Shown: piece after piece, positions 8,838-17,447 of the stretch
Layout: every line of letters starts with the position of its first letter
How positions within the stretch are numbered: position 1 is the stretch's first letter
Source: Phycisphaerae bacterium
GTDB lineage: Bacteria; Planctomycetota; Phycisphaerae; UBA1845; UTPLA1
Reading direction: 5' to 3'
Length of the DNA stretch: 20,162 nt
Assembly (NCBI GenBank): GCA_016935885.1
Contig: JAFGQA010000162.1
Coordinates: forward strand, 1 to 20,162
The notes under the pieces: generated by a model
What the model saw: the letters and a program-made list of their open reading frames with translations, nothing else
What the model was told of the DNA's origin: nothing
Database searches by the model: none
Position numbers and translations under genes: made by a program

Positions 8838-9017
8838 GTCACCGTTACGTGGAATGACCTTGGGCTGATCGGCCCACAATCTGTGCGTAGCCTATGGACG
8901 AGGTGTGACGAGGGCAGGTTCGACGAAGAGTATTCCACCCTCGTGCCGGGCCACGGGGCGGTGATGCTCAAGGTCGGTCCGGCCCCATCGGGCCAAGACG
9001 TAGGGAATGGCGAATGA
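8838..9017 (+). pseudogene. C-terminal remnant of a GH27-type alpha-galactosidase
   Basis: In the frame ending at TGA 9015-9017, the peptide GVTVTWNDLGLIGPQSVR, followed by SLWTRCDEGRFDEEY and VPGHGAVMLKVGPA, has the order and spacing of the C-terminal beta-sandwich of GH27 enzymes: a 'W.DLGL.GP..VRDLW' strand pair, then '..VP.HG..L.KV'. The catalytic (beta/alpha)8 barrel is absent: only about 60 family-like residues remain. The frame is open back to about 8802 but the similarity begins near 8838. It converges on the symporter gene next door. It is a relic, not an active enzyme; identification is by recalled family pattern. Confidence 0.65.
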
Positions 9018-9140
9018 ACCGTGTCGCTGCCATCTCGCGCATCCCGAACGCAAAGAACGGGGTCGACGGCGACGCGTCCTCCTCCGTTTCGAGGGCGTCA
9101 AGAGCGCCATGTACGGGTGGGCAAACGGTCAGAAGGTCGG

Positions 9141-10955
9141 TTATCGGAAAACGACAAACAGCACGATGGTGACAACGCAAATGAGCGTTCCGTAGACATA
9201 CGAACTGGCCGGTACCCGTGTGTCGATCCTCGACGTCGGATACGTGACGGGCTTGGTGCGCGGTGCGACGACAGTGATGATGGCCATGACGATCACCAGG
9301 ATGATGAACACGATCGCCATATGGTGCAGGAACGCGAGCGAGCAGAATTGGTAGTACAGTGCCGCGGAGCCTTCGACGACCTGTGTGCCGCCATCGGGAT
9401 GCTCTCGCATTACCGTCGTGACGCCGCCGCTCGTACTGAGATCGAAGCCGTAGATGCCCTCCATGATCCACTTGGGGATCCGCGAGAGGGAGTAGAGGAT
9501 CGGGCCGAGGATCAGCGCCGTCCTGCCGGCCGCGGTCGGGGCGCGCTTCAGCACGAGTCCCACCAGAAACGCGGCGACGATGCCGGGCGAGATGAAGCCC
9601 CAGATCTCCTGGATGTAATTGAACACGCCCTCGAAATGGCCCGGCAGCGGGGCGATGATGCACGCGAACAGAGCGATTACCCCCGTGGCAACCCGCCCGA
9701 TGAGCACCTGCCGTTTGGCGTTCGCTTTGGGGTTGATGTACTTCTCGTAGATGTCGATGGTGAAGATCGTCGACGCCGAGTTGATGCCGGAGTTGAACGT
9801 GCTCATCACCGCACCGGCCAGCGCCGCCAGCATCACCCCTCGCAGCAGCGGCGGCATGATCTGGGCGATCATGTACGGGTAGGCGATTTCACCCGCCTTG
9901 GCCTCGTCGCCGTTTGTCTGCGCCAGAAGGGCGTCGCCGAACTTCATGAAGGCGATGATGCCGGGGATCACGATGATGAACGGGATGATCAGCTTGAATA
10001 CGCAGGCGAGGTAGATGCCCTTCTGTCCATCGGCCAGGCTCTTGGCGCCCAACGTACGCTGCGTGATGAACTGATTGAGGCCCCAGTAGAACAGGTTGGG
10101 AATCCACAGACCGCCGACGAACACCGCCAGCCACGGCACCTCCGGATCGTTCCAGGGCCGAATCACGCTGAGTCGGTTGATGGCCTGGCCCGTCTCCGGA
10201 TCAGTGATCGTTGCGCCGGCGACCAGCTCCTTCCATCCGGCCAGCAGGCTCCCGCCGCTTACGCCAGCGCCTTCCTCAATGGCGCCTCCGCCCAAGAGCC
10301 TGAGGCCGAAGAACAGACAGACTGCACCGCCGAGCAGCAGTGCTCCGCCCTGCAGCAGGTCGGACCAGACGACGGCTTTCAGGCCGCCGTAGATCGTGTA
10401 AGCCGCGGCGATCAGCCCGATGAACCAGATGCCGCCGGTGGTTGCCCAGTGCGCCGCGTCAGCCTCGTTCATTCCGTATCGTTCGACGAGCATCTGCGGA
10501 AAGCCGAACACGCCATTCAGGCCCTGGGCGCCGCTGTACAACACAGTGGCGAGCAGAGCCACCACATACAGGACCATCAGATAGGTCGCCATGATCGTCC
10601 GCGTGGGGCGGTCGTAGCGGTACTCGAGAAACTCGGGCATGGTGTAGATGCCGGCCCGGAGGAACTTGGGCAGCAGCCACCAGGCGACGATCACGAGCGT
10701 GATGGCGCTCATCCATTCGTATGACGCGATCGCCAGGCCCACATTCGTGAACGCGCGGCCCGCCATCCCAACGAAGTGCTCGGTCGAGATGTTCGAGGCG
10801 ATCAGCGAGAAGCCGATCAGCCACCAGGTCAAGCGCCGACCCGCCAGGAAGTAGTCCTCCTGCGTGTCTTCCCGACGGGAGGCATATAACGACACGCCGA
10901 CGACGATGGCGATGAAGCCGACCAACGTCATCACATCAAAGGTCGATAGTTCCAT
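9141..10955 (-). CDS. Sodium/solute symporter, SSS (SLC5) family, vSGLT-like
   Basis: A 604-residue inner-membrane transporter with about 14 hydrophobic segments. It should couple Na+ entry to uptake of a sugar. Motifs typical of the vSGLT/SGLT branch are visible: SNISTEHFVGM (N55 in the position of vSGLT N64), SYEW (Y79-E80, like Y87-E88), TIYGGLKAVVWSDLLQ, and the loop YWGLNQFITQRTLGAKSL ahead of FKLIIPF. In vSGLT several of these residues contact galactose, so a hexose or similar sugar is the best guess. I chose ATG 10955, which has GTGGAG six bases upstream, rather than GTG 10967. It lies downstream of the GH127 gene on the same strand, separated by 286 bases filled with palindromes, so it may be read from the same transcript or partly uncoupled from it. 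Confidence 0.9.
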   Translation of the reverse strand: MELSTFDVMTLVGFIAIVVGVSLYASRREDTQEDYFLAGRRLTWWLIGFSLIASNISTEHFVGMAGRAFTNVGLAIASYEWMSAITLVIVAWWLLPKFLRAGIYTMPEFLEYRYDRPTRTIMATYLMVLYVVALLATVLYSGAQGLNGVFGFPQMLVERYGMNEADAAHWATTGGIWFIGLIAAAYTIYGGLKAVVWSDLLQGGALLLGGAVCLFFGLRLLGGGAIEEGAGVSGGSLLAGWKELVAGATITDPETGQAINRLSVIRPWNDPEVPWLAVFVGGLWIPNLFYWGLNQFITQRTLGAKSLADGQKGIYLACVFKLIIPFIIVIPGIIAFMKFGDALLAQTNGDEAKAGEIAYPYMIAQIMPPLLRGVMLAALAGAVMSTFNSGINSASTIFTIDIYEKYINPKANAKRQVLIGRVATGVIALFACIIAPLPGHFEGVFNYIQEIWGFISPGIVAAFLVGLVLKRAPTAAGRTALILGPILYSLSRIPKWIMEGIYGFDLSTSGGVTTVMREHPDGGTQVVEGSAALYYQFCSLAFLHHMAIVFIILVIVMAIITVVAPRTKPVTYPTSRIDTRVPASSYVYGTLICVVTIVLFVVFR

Positions 10956-11024
10956 GTTTGGCTCCACAGGGGTTGCGCAAGCGAGCGTTGCCGTCTAAGC
11001 CGGTTCTACCAATGCTTGAACAGT

Positions 11025-11097
11025 GTGGGTGCCACTGGCGGCTTGTCCGCCAGTGCCCACACAGGTGACGGGCACACGGGCAGACGAGCTGCCCGTG
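11025..11097. repeat. Two long hairpins between GH127 and symporter genes
   Basis: Hairpin one has perfect 9-bp arms CACTGGCGG/CCGCCAGTG (11033-11041 and 11047-11055), extended by GTGGG/CCCAC outside (11025-11029, 11056-11060). Hairpin two has perfect 9-bp arms CACGGGCAG/CTGCCCGTG (11075-11083 and 11089-11097) with a 5-nt loop. Neither has a T-tract in either direction. They look like REP-type intergenic palindromes rather than ordinary terminators, but folded in RNA they could impede polymerase or protect an mRNA end. Confidence 0.7.
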
Positions 11098-11143
11098 ACA
11101 CCCGTAGCCGGCAACGGTTCAGGCATTACCCAGTCGCGCTGAG

Positions 11144-11241
11144 CAGCCCGTGGTAAAAGGGAAACCGGTGGTTCGGAAACGCCGTTCCTGACCGTGAAAA
11201 CCACCGGCGAGACGCCGGTGCCACAGTTTTGCCACGGGCTG
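11144..11241. repeat. 98-bp nested inverted-repeat (MITE-like) element
   Basis: The ends are a 15-bp inverted repeat matching at 14 positions (CAGCCCGTGGTAAAA at 11144-11158; TTTTGCCACGGGCTG at 11227-11241). Nested within are a 9-bp inverted pair CCGGTGGTT/AACCACCGG (11165-11173; 11199-11207) and a perfect hairpin CACCGGCG-AGA-CGCCGGTG (11202-11220). The right end abuts the GH127 stop codon (11242-11244). The architecture is that of a small non-autonomous palindromic element. In the GH127 transcript it would fold into a long stem immediately after the stop. Confidence 0.65.
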
Positions 11242-13674
11242 TTAGGAGGCATTCACACGCCACTCCAGTACGCCGCCTGAAAACCCTGGCTGCAACTGCA
11301 CTTCCAGCCGCAGTGCCTCCGTTTGGACATCGTCGAAGCGAGCCTCATTGAACCGGTCCTTCTGGACACCGAAACCGCGCGGATTCGCAACGGGCTTCCA
11401 TGTGTTCCCGTCTCGATACAGCAGCCGCCAGGATTGTGGAACGCGGCAGCCACCACGCCCCGTGTCGTCGAACCAGTAGACGTCGACGCTGGTGATCTTC
11501 ATGGGCTTGGGCAGATCGTATTGCAGCCACTCGGCCGTTCCCTTGTGGCTCCACCAGGTCATCCGCGGAATGCCATGATCCGAGGACGATGCCGGCAGCA
11601 GGCCGTCATTCAGCGCGCCGATCGTGTCGTTCGAGAAGCAGTGCGAACCGGACGCACGGAAGCCGGCGGTCAGTGGCGGCGGCGGCACGGCTTCAGCGTC
11701 GCGCGGCAACCACACCGCCATCTCGTTGGCCCCTCGATGACACCACGCGTAGTACGGGATCGCCGTCAACTCGATCGCACGGACGACGCGCCGCCCGTTC
11801 TCGTTGCTGCCGACGGCTTGCCCATTGCCGCGCAGGACCGTGATTCCACCGAGCAGGTCGGAGCGCATTTCCGGGCGGATGGCGGCGTTGTCCGGCAGCG
11901 CGACGTTCAGCACGTGCCCGTCGTGGTCCGCACCTTCGATGCAATACACGATCGGTCCGCGCTCAAGCGCGACGCGACCGCGATTCGCTTGAACATCCTC
12001 CTTGCACAGGACGCGGCGCACGGGCATCGGCAGGTGAAGGTCAATCGCGTCGCCCGGCGACCACCCGCGCCGCAGCACCGCAAAGCCACTTTCCATCGTC
12101 AGGGCCACCGGCTCTCCATTGACGCGCAGCGTCGGTGCATCGCCGTCGCCGTCGAGATACCGGTACAGATCGCTGGGAACCGGTCGGCCCCGCGCCCAGC
12201 CGGGGATGCGAAGGCGCAGCTCGAAATCGGTCGGGCGCTGCGGTTCGACGACGATCTTCACGTCGCCGTTCCATGGATAGTCGGTCCGCTGCGTCAGCCG
12301 TACGGTTGTCCCGTCCAGGCCGAGCTTGCCACTACCGGCGATGTACAGGTTCACGTAGCCGACCTGCTTGCGTTGGGCGTAGACCATGCCCGCGATGGAG
12401 GGCATGAAACGGACCACGTTCACGGGGCAACATGAGCAGCCGAACCAGGCGCTGCGCTCGAGGTGGCCGTGGTTGAACGCGTAATGGCCATCGCACGCGA
12501 GGGGATTAGGGTAGAAGAACGTGTCGCCTTTCAGGGAGACGCCGACGAGAAAGCCGTTGTACATCACGCGCTCGAGCACGTCGATGTACTTCGCGTCGCC
12601 GTGCAGCAGGAACATGCGGTGGTTCCACAGCGCGTTGGCGATCGCCGCGCAGGTCTCGTTGTAGGCGGTGCGGTTGGGCAACTCGTAGTCATCGCCAAAG
12701 GCCTCGCCCGATCGACGCGCGCCGATCCCCCCAGTCAGATACAGCTTCTTGGAGACGGTGTTTTCCCAGATGCGATCCAGCGCGGTGACGTAGCGATCGT
12801 CGCCCGTCAGGGCCGCTACGTCGGCCACACCGCTGTAGAGATAGCCTGCCCGTACGGCATGGCCCACGGCTTCCGCTTGCTCGGCGACCGGCAGGTGATC
12901 CTGGCAGTACTCGCCATAGAGCTGCTTCCGTCTGTCCTTCCGTCCGCGCATGTCGATGAAGAACTTCGCCAGATCGAGGTACCTCTGCTCGCCCGTGACG
13001 CGGTAGAGCTTCACCAGGCCGATCTCGATCTCCTCGTGCCCAGGCACGTCGACGCGCTGTCCCGGACCGAGGCCGAAGACCCGGTGAATCAGGTCGGCGT
13101 TCTTGAGCGCCACAGCCAGGAGCGTACGCTTGCCGGTGGCCTGGTAGTGTGCGACGGCCCCTTCGTAAAGGTGGCCGACGTTGTATAGCTCGTGGCCGTG
13201 TGCCAGGTCTGTCCAGCGTCCTTGCTTGCCGGGGTAGTCATACGCCGGATCGTTGACGGTCCGCGCAGTGTAGAGGTAGCCGTTGTCTTCCTGCGCCGCG
13301 GCAATATCGGCGATCAGGGCGTCGAGGTAGCTGTCCAACTTGGGGTCGTGGTGCTGGGCGAGGGTGTACGACGCGCCCTCGATCACCTTGAACACGTCGG
13401 AGTCGTTGAAGAAGATGCCCTCGAATCCCCCTGCGACGCGCCCGCCGGCCTTGGCGAAGTTGCTCAGCCGGCCCGTTTCCTCGCACTTGCGGAAGTTGGA
13501 CCAGACGGTGGTTATCCGGTTCGTCTCCAGCCGCGGCCCCCAGAAACCGGCGACAATCTCAACGTCGGTGAAGGGAACCGGCCGAATCGGATAGTCGTTC
13601 GCCGCCCCGATTCGACACGACATCAGAACACATACGGCAATCTGGCCCAGTCTGCACGGTAAACCGCTTCGCAT
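11242..13674 (-). CDS. GH127-type beta-L-arabinofuranosidase with C-terminal sugar-binding-like domain
   Basis: An 810-residue exported enzyme with a likely signal peptide at 1-25. The (alpha/alpha)6-barrel family GH127 (formerly DUF1680) is shown by the opening FTDVEIVAGFWGPRLETN, by GHELYNVGHLYEGAVAHYQ, and above all by the cysteine-zinc site: E340 and C342 in NETCA, with C415 and C416 in GCSCCPVN. In Bifidobacterium HypBA1 the equivalent residues bind zinc and one cysteine is the nucleophile. E324 in GEAF is the probable acid/base. The last ~130 residues (from about 680) resemble a discoidin-like carbohydrate-binding module. GGAGG precedes ATG 13674 by about eight bases and lies next to the GH2 stop (gap 15 bases), so the two are co-translated in one operon. 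Role: release of beta-L-arabinofuranose from arabinosylated glycans in the periplasm. Exact specificity is not certain, because the family includes other activities. Confidence 0.88.
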   Translation of the reverse strand: MRSGLPCRLGQIAVCVLMSCRIGAANDYPIRPVPFTDVEIVAGFWGPRLETNRITTVWSNFRKCEETGRLSNFAKAGGRVAGGFEGIFFNDSDVFKVIEGASYTLAQHHDPKLDSYLDALIADIAAAQEDNGYLYTARTVNDPAYDYPGKQGRWTDLAHGHELYNVGHLYEGAVAHYQATGKRTLLAVALKNADLIHRVFGLGPGQRVDVPGHEEIEIGLVKLYRVTGEQRYLDLAKFFIDMRGRKDRRKQLYGEYCQDHLPVAEQAEAVGHAVRAGYLYSGVADVAALTGDDRYVTALDRIWENTVSKKLYLTGGIGARRSGEAFGDDYELPNRTAYNETCAAIANALWNHRMFLLHGDAKYIDVLERVMYNGFLVGVSLKGDTFFYPNPLACDGHYAFNHGHLERSAWFGCSCCPVNVVRFMPSIAGMVYAQRKQVGYVNLYIAGSGKLGLDGTTVRLTQRTDYPWNGDVKIVVEPQRPTDFELRLRIPGWARGRPVPSDLYRYLDGDGDAPTLRVNGEPVALTMESGFAVLRRGWSPGDAIDLHLPMPVRRVLCKEDVQANRGRVALERGPIVYCIEGADHDGHVLNVALPDNAAIRPEMRSDLLGGITVLRGNGQAVGSNENGRRVVRAIELTAIPYYAWCHRGANEMAVWLPRDAEAVPPPPLTAGFRASGSHCFSNDTIGALNDGLLPASSSDHGIPRMTWWSHKGTAEWLQYDLPKPMKITSVDVYWFDDTGRGGCRVPQSWRLLYRDGNTWKPVANPRGFGVQKDRFNEARFDDVQTEALRLEVQLQPGFSGGVLEWRVNAS

Positions 13675-13689
13675 TTGCGCGTCCTCCGC

Positions 13690-16008
13690 TCATCGTGTCC
13701 GGCCGGTTACAGGCGGTAGCCCTCCTCCGCGCGTTGGAACGCGATCCGATGGTTGGTCACCGGCTTCCACGACCAGGCTCAGTCCAACGTCAATGCCCTG
13801 TCCGCCGCCTGTCTGGTGGCAATGGACCGCAAGTATGTTTCTCCCCTTCTTCAGCGCGCGGCGCCCGTCCACAGTGATCTCTGCGAGGATGTGTGAACAC
13901 ACCCACTGCTCGAACGAACCGGCCGGCACGCCGTTGATGTACACTTCCGCGTCTTCATCGTGATAGACGTGCAGCCTCAAATCGCCTTGTGGGACCTCGT
14001 CGAGATGGAACTCACGGCGCAGCCAGATGTCGGAAGTGATCCACGTGGTGCCCAGCCGGACGCCCGGCGTGCCTTCCTTGCCGAACATCCCCTTACCGAC
14101 CCGCCAGGTAGAATCGTCATACTCGGCTTCCACCCAGTCGCCGCTCGGCTTGCTCGTGGTGTAGCGCCAGGTCTGGGGCGTCTTCGCCGAGGTGGGCACG
14201 ATGTCGCGGATCTCCGGCGGGGGCAGGTAAAGTTGGCGATGCAGCTCGGCGAGCCGCGCCACGTCGAACTTCAGGACTGCGCGGTCATACGTCATCAACC
14301 CGTTGACCTCGCCCTCAACGTCGCTGGTCTGCGTGTACACGGCCGCCGAAAGCCCCTCGCCGATCAGTGGAAGGACCTGGCGTACCACGCGGAGATAGTT
14401 CTTCTCCAACTCGGCCTGGGAGGTATACGTGCGGTAGCCCCAGTTCTTCTTGTTCCACCACAGGTGGCCATCGACCGGCCAACCGAGTCCGCCGAACTCA
14501 CCGAGCACACTTGCCCGGCCCTTGCCGGCCGGCTGCATCGCCGGGCCGGGATACGCATGGACATCGATGACGTCTCCGCAGTCCCGATCCGCCCATCCGC
14601 TGGCGCTGTTCACCAGCCGCGTCGGGTCATACTCCTTGACCCACTTCGTCAGGCGTTTCGTGTCCCACTGCCCCCAGCCTTCGTTGTAAACCACCCACAT
14701 GATGATGGACGGATGGTTGCGAAGGGCGTCGATCATCGCCTTGAGCTCACGCTCGAAGTTCGCGGCCGATTCCGGGTTCCGGTCGATATCGGGTTCATGG
14801 GCGCCGACGTAGCGATCGCCGCTGGGCATGTCCTGCCACACAAGCAATCCGAGTTTATCGCAGTGGTAGTACAGCCGCGCCGGCTCGACCTTGACATGCT
14901 TTCGCAGCATGTTCATCCCCAGCTTCTTGAGCTGTTCGAGGTCGAAGCGCAGAGCCTCGTCGGTCGGCGCCGTGTACAGCCCGTCCGGCCACCAGCCCTG
15001 ATCCAGCGGACCGAACTGGAACAACGGCTCACCATTCAGCAGGATGCGCGTATGGCCACCATACTCACCGAGCGCGATCTTGCGCATGCCGAAGTAGGAC
15101 TGAACCGCGTCGACCGCCACCCCGCCGCTGACCAGACTCACTTTCAAGTCGTACAGGTGCGGCGAGTCCGGAGACCATAGCTTCGCGTTGGGGACCCGAA
15201 TCACAACCGCCTCACCCGCCGGGGCCTCGCCCTCCGCAATGACGCGCCCGTCGTCCAGAACCTGGACGCGCGTCCGCCCGCCGCCTGCGATGTCTGGTGC
15301 GACCGCGATCGCTGAACGATCGATGTCCGGCGTGATCTTCAGCCCGCGAATGTGATTCTCCGGAACCGGCTCAAGCCAAACGGTCTGCCAAATGCCGGTC
15401 ACGGCCGTGTACCAAATTCCCTCGGGCTTGAGAACCTGCTTGCCGCGTGGCTGCCAGCTCTTGTCGGTCGGATCGTGTACTTTGACCACGAGTGTCTGGG
15501 GGCCTGCGGAGGTCAGGGCATCCGCTATGTCGAACGTGAACGGGTCGTAGCCGCCCTGGTGATCTCCGACGTGCCTGCCGTTCACCCACACCTGCGCCGC
15601 CCAGTCCACCGCGCCGAAGTGCAACAACACGCGCCGGTCCTGCCAGGCCGACGGAACTTCGAACGTGCGGCGATACCAGAGCGCCTGATCCGGACGGACG
15701 GCCTTCTTGACGCCGGACAACGCCGATTCGATGCAGAACGGCACGAGGATGACGCCGTCGTACGCCGCCGGCTCGGCCGCTTGTCGGGCCGATGTCATCG
15801 CGCAAGCCCACAGCCCGTTCAGGTTGAGCCAGTCCGGCCGCACCATCTGGGGTCGCGGATACTCGGGCCAGACCCTGTCCGGCCGCACGTCCTGGGCCCA
15901 CTGCGTCAGCAACTGCTCGTCCACGGGCCTCCAACTCGCCGGATCTTCCGCACGTGCAAGAGACACCGCCGCGAGACACGCCAGCAGGGTTCCACCTGAA
16001 CGGGTCAT
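13690..16008 (-). CDS. Glycoside hydrolase family 2 (beta-galactosidase/glucuronidase-like)
   Basis: A 772-residue exported glycosidase with a signal peptide at about 1-20 (LLACLAAVSLARA). Domain order is the GH2 one: sugar-binding jelly roll (~45-215, including WYRRTFEVP and AQVWVNGRHVGDHQGGYDPF), immunoglobulin-like domain (~215-310), then a TIM barrel. The acid/base is E443 in YNEGWGQWD following NHPSIIMWVV, and the nucleophile is E504 in VLGEFGG. A further ~170-residue C-terminal module (from ~605) with SDIWLRREFHLDEVP and EVYINGVPAGSF is a second galactose-binding-like fold. Which beta-glycoside is cut cannot be fixed from motifs. The company of a galactose-type epimerase and GH127 favours beta-galactoside or a related plant/algal linkage. 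It lies between the epimerase (35-base gap) and GH127 (15-base gap) in one operon. Confidence 0.88.
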   Translation of the reverse strand: MTRSGGTLLACLAAVSLARAEDPASWRPVDEQLLTQWAQDVRPDRVWPEYPRPQMVRPDWLNLNGLWACAMTSARQAAEPAAYDGVILVPFCIESALSGVKKAVRPDQALWYRRTFEVPSAWQDRRVLLHFGAVDWAAQVWVNGRHVGDHQGGYDPFTFDIADALTSAGPQTLVVKVHDPTDKSWQPRGKQVLKPEGIWYTAVTGIWQTVWLEPVPENHIRGLKITPDIDRSAIAVAPDIAGGGRTRVQVLDDGRVIAEGEAPAGEAVVIRVPNAKLWSPDSPHLYDLKVSLVSGGVAVDAVQSYFGMRKIALGEYGGHTRILLNGEPLFQFGPLDQGWWPDGLYTAPTDEALRFDLEQLKKLGMNMLRKHVKVEPARLYYHCDKLGLLVWQDMPSGDRYVGAHEPDIDRNPESAANFERELKAMIDALRNHPSIIMWVVYNEGWGQWDTKRLTKWVKEYDPTRLVNSASGWADRDCGDVIDVHAYPGPAMQPAGKGRASVLGEFGGLGWPVDGHLWWNKKNWGYRTYTSQAELEKNYLRVVRQVLPLIGEGLSAAVYTQTSDVEGEVNGLMTYDRAVLKFDVARLAELHRQLYLPPPEIRDIVPTSAKTPQTWRYTTSKPSGDWVEAEYDDSTWRVGKGMFGKEGTPGVRLGTTWITSDIWLRREFHLDEVPQGDLRLHVYHDEDAEVYINGVPAGSFEQWVCSHILAEITVDGRRALKKGRNILAVHCHQTGGGQGIDVGLSLVVEAGDQPSDRVPTRGGGLPPVTGRTR

Positions 16009-16043
16009 TGGCTCTCACCTTCCTCCCACGGTGGGGAGATGCA

Positions 16044-17219
16044 CTACTTCGCCGAAAACCGATAGACCGTCGTGTGCCGATATTCCTCGCCGGGGCGCAG
16101 AATCGTCGACGGGAATGCCGGCTTGTTCGGCGAGTCCGGAAAGTGCTGCGTCTCCAGGCAGAAGCCGGTACGGTGCTGATAGGCGTAACCGCCCTTGCCG
16201 ACGTTGCTGCCGTCCAGGAAGTTGCCGCAATAGAACTGCACGCCCGGCTCGGTCGTCAGCACTTCCATGAACCGGCCGCTTCGTGGCTCGTAGACCGTCG
16301 CGGCCAGCCGCAGCTTGCCATCCCAGTGTGAGAGCACGAAGTTGTGGTCGTAACCCAGACCGTATTTAAGCTGCTCGTGATCCGCGTTCACGCGTTTGCC
16401 AATGGCGGTGGGCTGCCTGAAGTCGAACGGCGTTTCACCAACGGCCATAAGCTCGCCAGTGGGAATCAGCCCCTTGTCCACCGGCGTAATATGATCGGCG
16501 GCGATCATGAGTTCGTGATTCAGGATCGTCCCACTGTCATGGCCGTCGAGATTGAAGTAGCTGTGGTGCGTCAGGTTCACCGGCGTGGCTTGGTCCGATG
16601 TGGCGTCGTACTCGATCCTCAGCTCGTTTTCATCGCTCAGCCAGTAGTGCATGGTGACGTCGAGGTTGCCGGGGTAACCTTCCTCCTTGTCGCGGCTGAC
16701 GTGGTGGAACCGGACACCAACGGCGCCGTCCTTGATGACCGCGTCGGCATCCCAGACGACCTTGTCGAATCCGACTTTGCCGCCATGCAAGTGACAGGGT
16801 ACGCCACCGGGCTCATTGTTCGTAGCCAGTGAGTAGGTCTTCCCGTCCAGCGTGAACTTCCCGTTCGCGATGCGGTTGCCGCAGCGCCCAACGACGGCGC
16901 CGAAGTAGGGTGTCGCCTCGAGGTAGTCCTGAAGACGGTCGTAGCCGAGCACGATGTCGGCGAAACGCCCGTTGCGATCCACCGCCGTCAACGACACGAC
17001 AATGCAGCCATAGTCGGTCACTTGCATGGTTGCACCGTTGCGGTTGGCAAGTGTGAAGAGGTGGACTTCCCGACCATCCGGCGAACGTCCCCACAGGTGT
17101 TTCTCGACCGACGCCAACGGCTTCGCCGGCTTCGGCACACCAGCGAATGCAGGCCCACAAGCTGCGGCCAGGCCGACGACGAGCATCCAGGCCTTCGGAA
17201 TCCTCAAACTGCCATGCAT
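16044..17219 (-). CDS. galM: Exported aldose 1-epimerase (mutarotase)
   Basis: A 391-residue protein that interconverts alpha and beta anomers of aldoses, classically galactose. After a signal peptide (about 1-26, ending AFA), the mutarotase fold shows its conserved sites: GRCGNRIANGKF (111-122), CHLHGGKVGF with H145, NLTHHSYFNL with H219, GYDHNFVL with D291, and TTEPGVQFYCGNF with E324. By comparison with Lactococcus GalM, H145 and H219 are the catalytic histidines, D291 a substrate ligand and E324 the general base. I chose ATG 17219 because GGGAG lies six bases upstream and the signal peptide begins there; an upstream in-frame start at 17297 adds 26 residues that do not look like a signal. 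It is the first gene of the operon with GH2 and GH127. The exported form suits preparing freed sugars for the symporter. Confidence 0.9.
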   Translation of the reverse strand: MHGSLRIPKAWMLVVGLAAACGPAFAGVPKPAKPLASVEKHLWGRSPDGREVHLFTLANRNGATMQVTDYGCIVVSLTAVDRNGRFADIVLGYDRLQDYLEATPYFGAVVGRCGNRIANGKFTLDGKTYSLATNNEPGGVPCHLHGGKVGFDKVVWDADAVIKDGAVGVRFHHVSRDKEEGYPGNLDVTMHYWLSDENELRIEYDATSDQATPVNLTHHSYFNLDGHDSGTILNHELMIAADHITPVDKGLIPTGELMAVGETPFDFRQPTAIGKRVNADHEQLKYGLGYDHNFVLSHWDGKLRLAATVYEPRSGRFMEVLTTEPGVQFYCGNFLDGSNVGKGGYAYQHRTGFCLETQHFPDSPNKPAFPSTILRPGEEYRHTTVYRFSAK

Positions 17220-17225
17220 ATGCGA

Positions 17226-17230
17226 CTCCC
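17226..17230 (-). promoter_or_regulatory. Ribosome binding site fixing the epimerase start
   Basis: GGGAG (minus strand) stands six bases before ATG 17219. It supports that start over the longer frame beginning at 17297. Confidence 0.6.
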
Positions 17231-17447
17231 TGTAGATTCGCGGTTGACGATCCGCGAGTTTCACGTGCTCCGGCCGGCCGGCACCGCGATGACACACAGC
17301 CTGCCCTCTCGCCGGTATTTAGGTGCTTTGGCAAGGCGCGTCAACCTCCTGACGGTTCGCCATGGCTTGCTGCACTCTTCGAGGCACAGCAGGACGGACC
17401 TTGAGTCCCGGCGCGGCCCGGTGCTCGATATGTCGCGGCGTTCCAGA
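17231..17447. other. Divergent intergenic region
   Basis: This stretch must hold the promoter of the minus-strand epimerase-GH2-GH127 operon. No convincing -35/-10 pair or operator palindrome was found. The plus-strand frame that leads into the efflux-protein fragment begins here at 17362, but its first ~29 residues do not resemble that family. Confidence 0.4.

Noticed and set aside
9021..10724. A 567-codon plus-strand open frame opposite the symporter
   Set aside because: It is antisense to a clear transporter. Its translation is full of Asp, His and Arg dipeptides with no fold-like pattern, as expected for the complement of a GC-rich gene.
13960..15180. A 406-codon plus-strand open frame opposite the GH2 gene
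   Set aside because: It is a shadow of the GH2 coding sequence, with no domain motif and no ribosome binding site.
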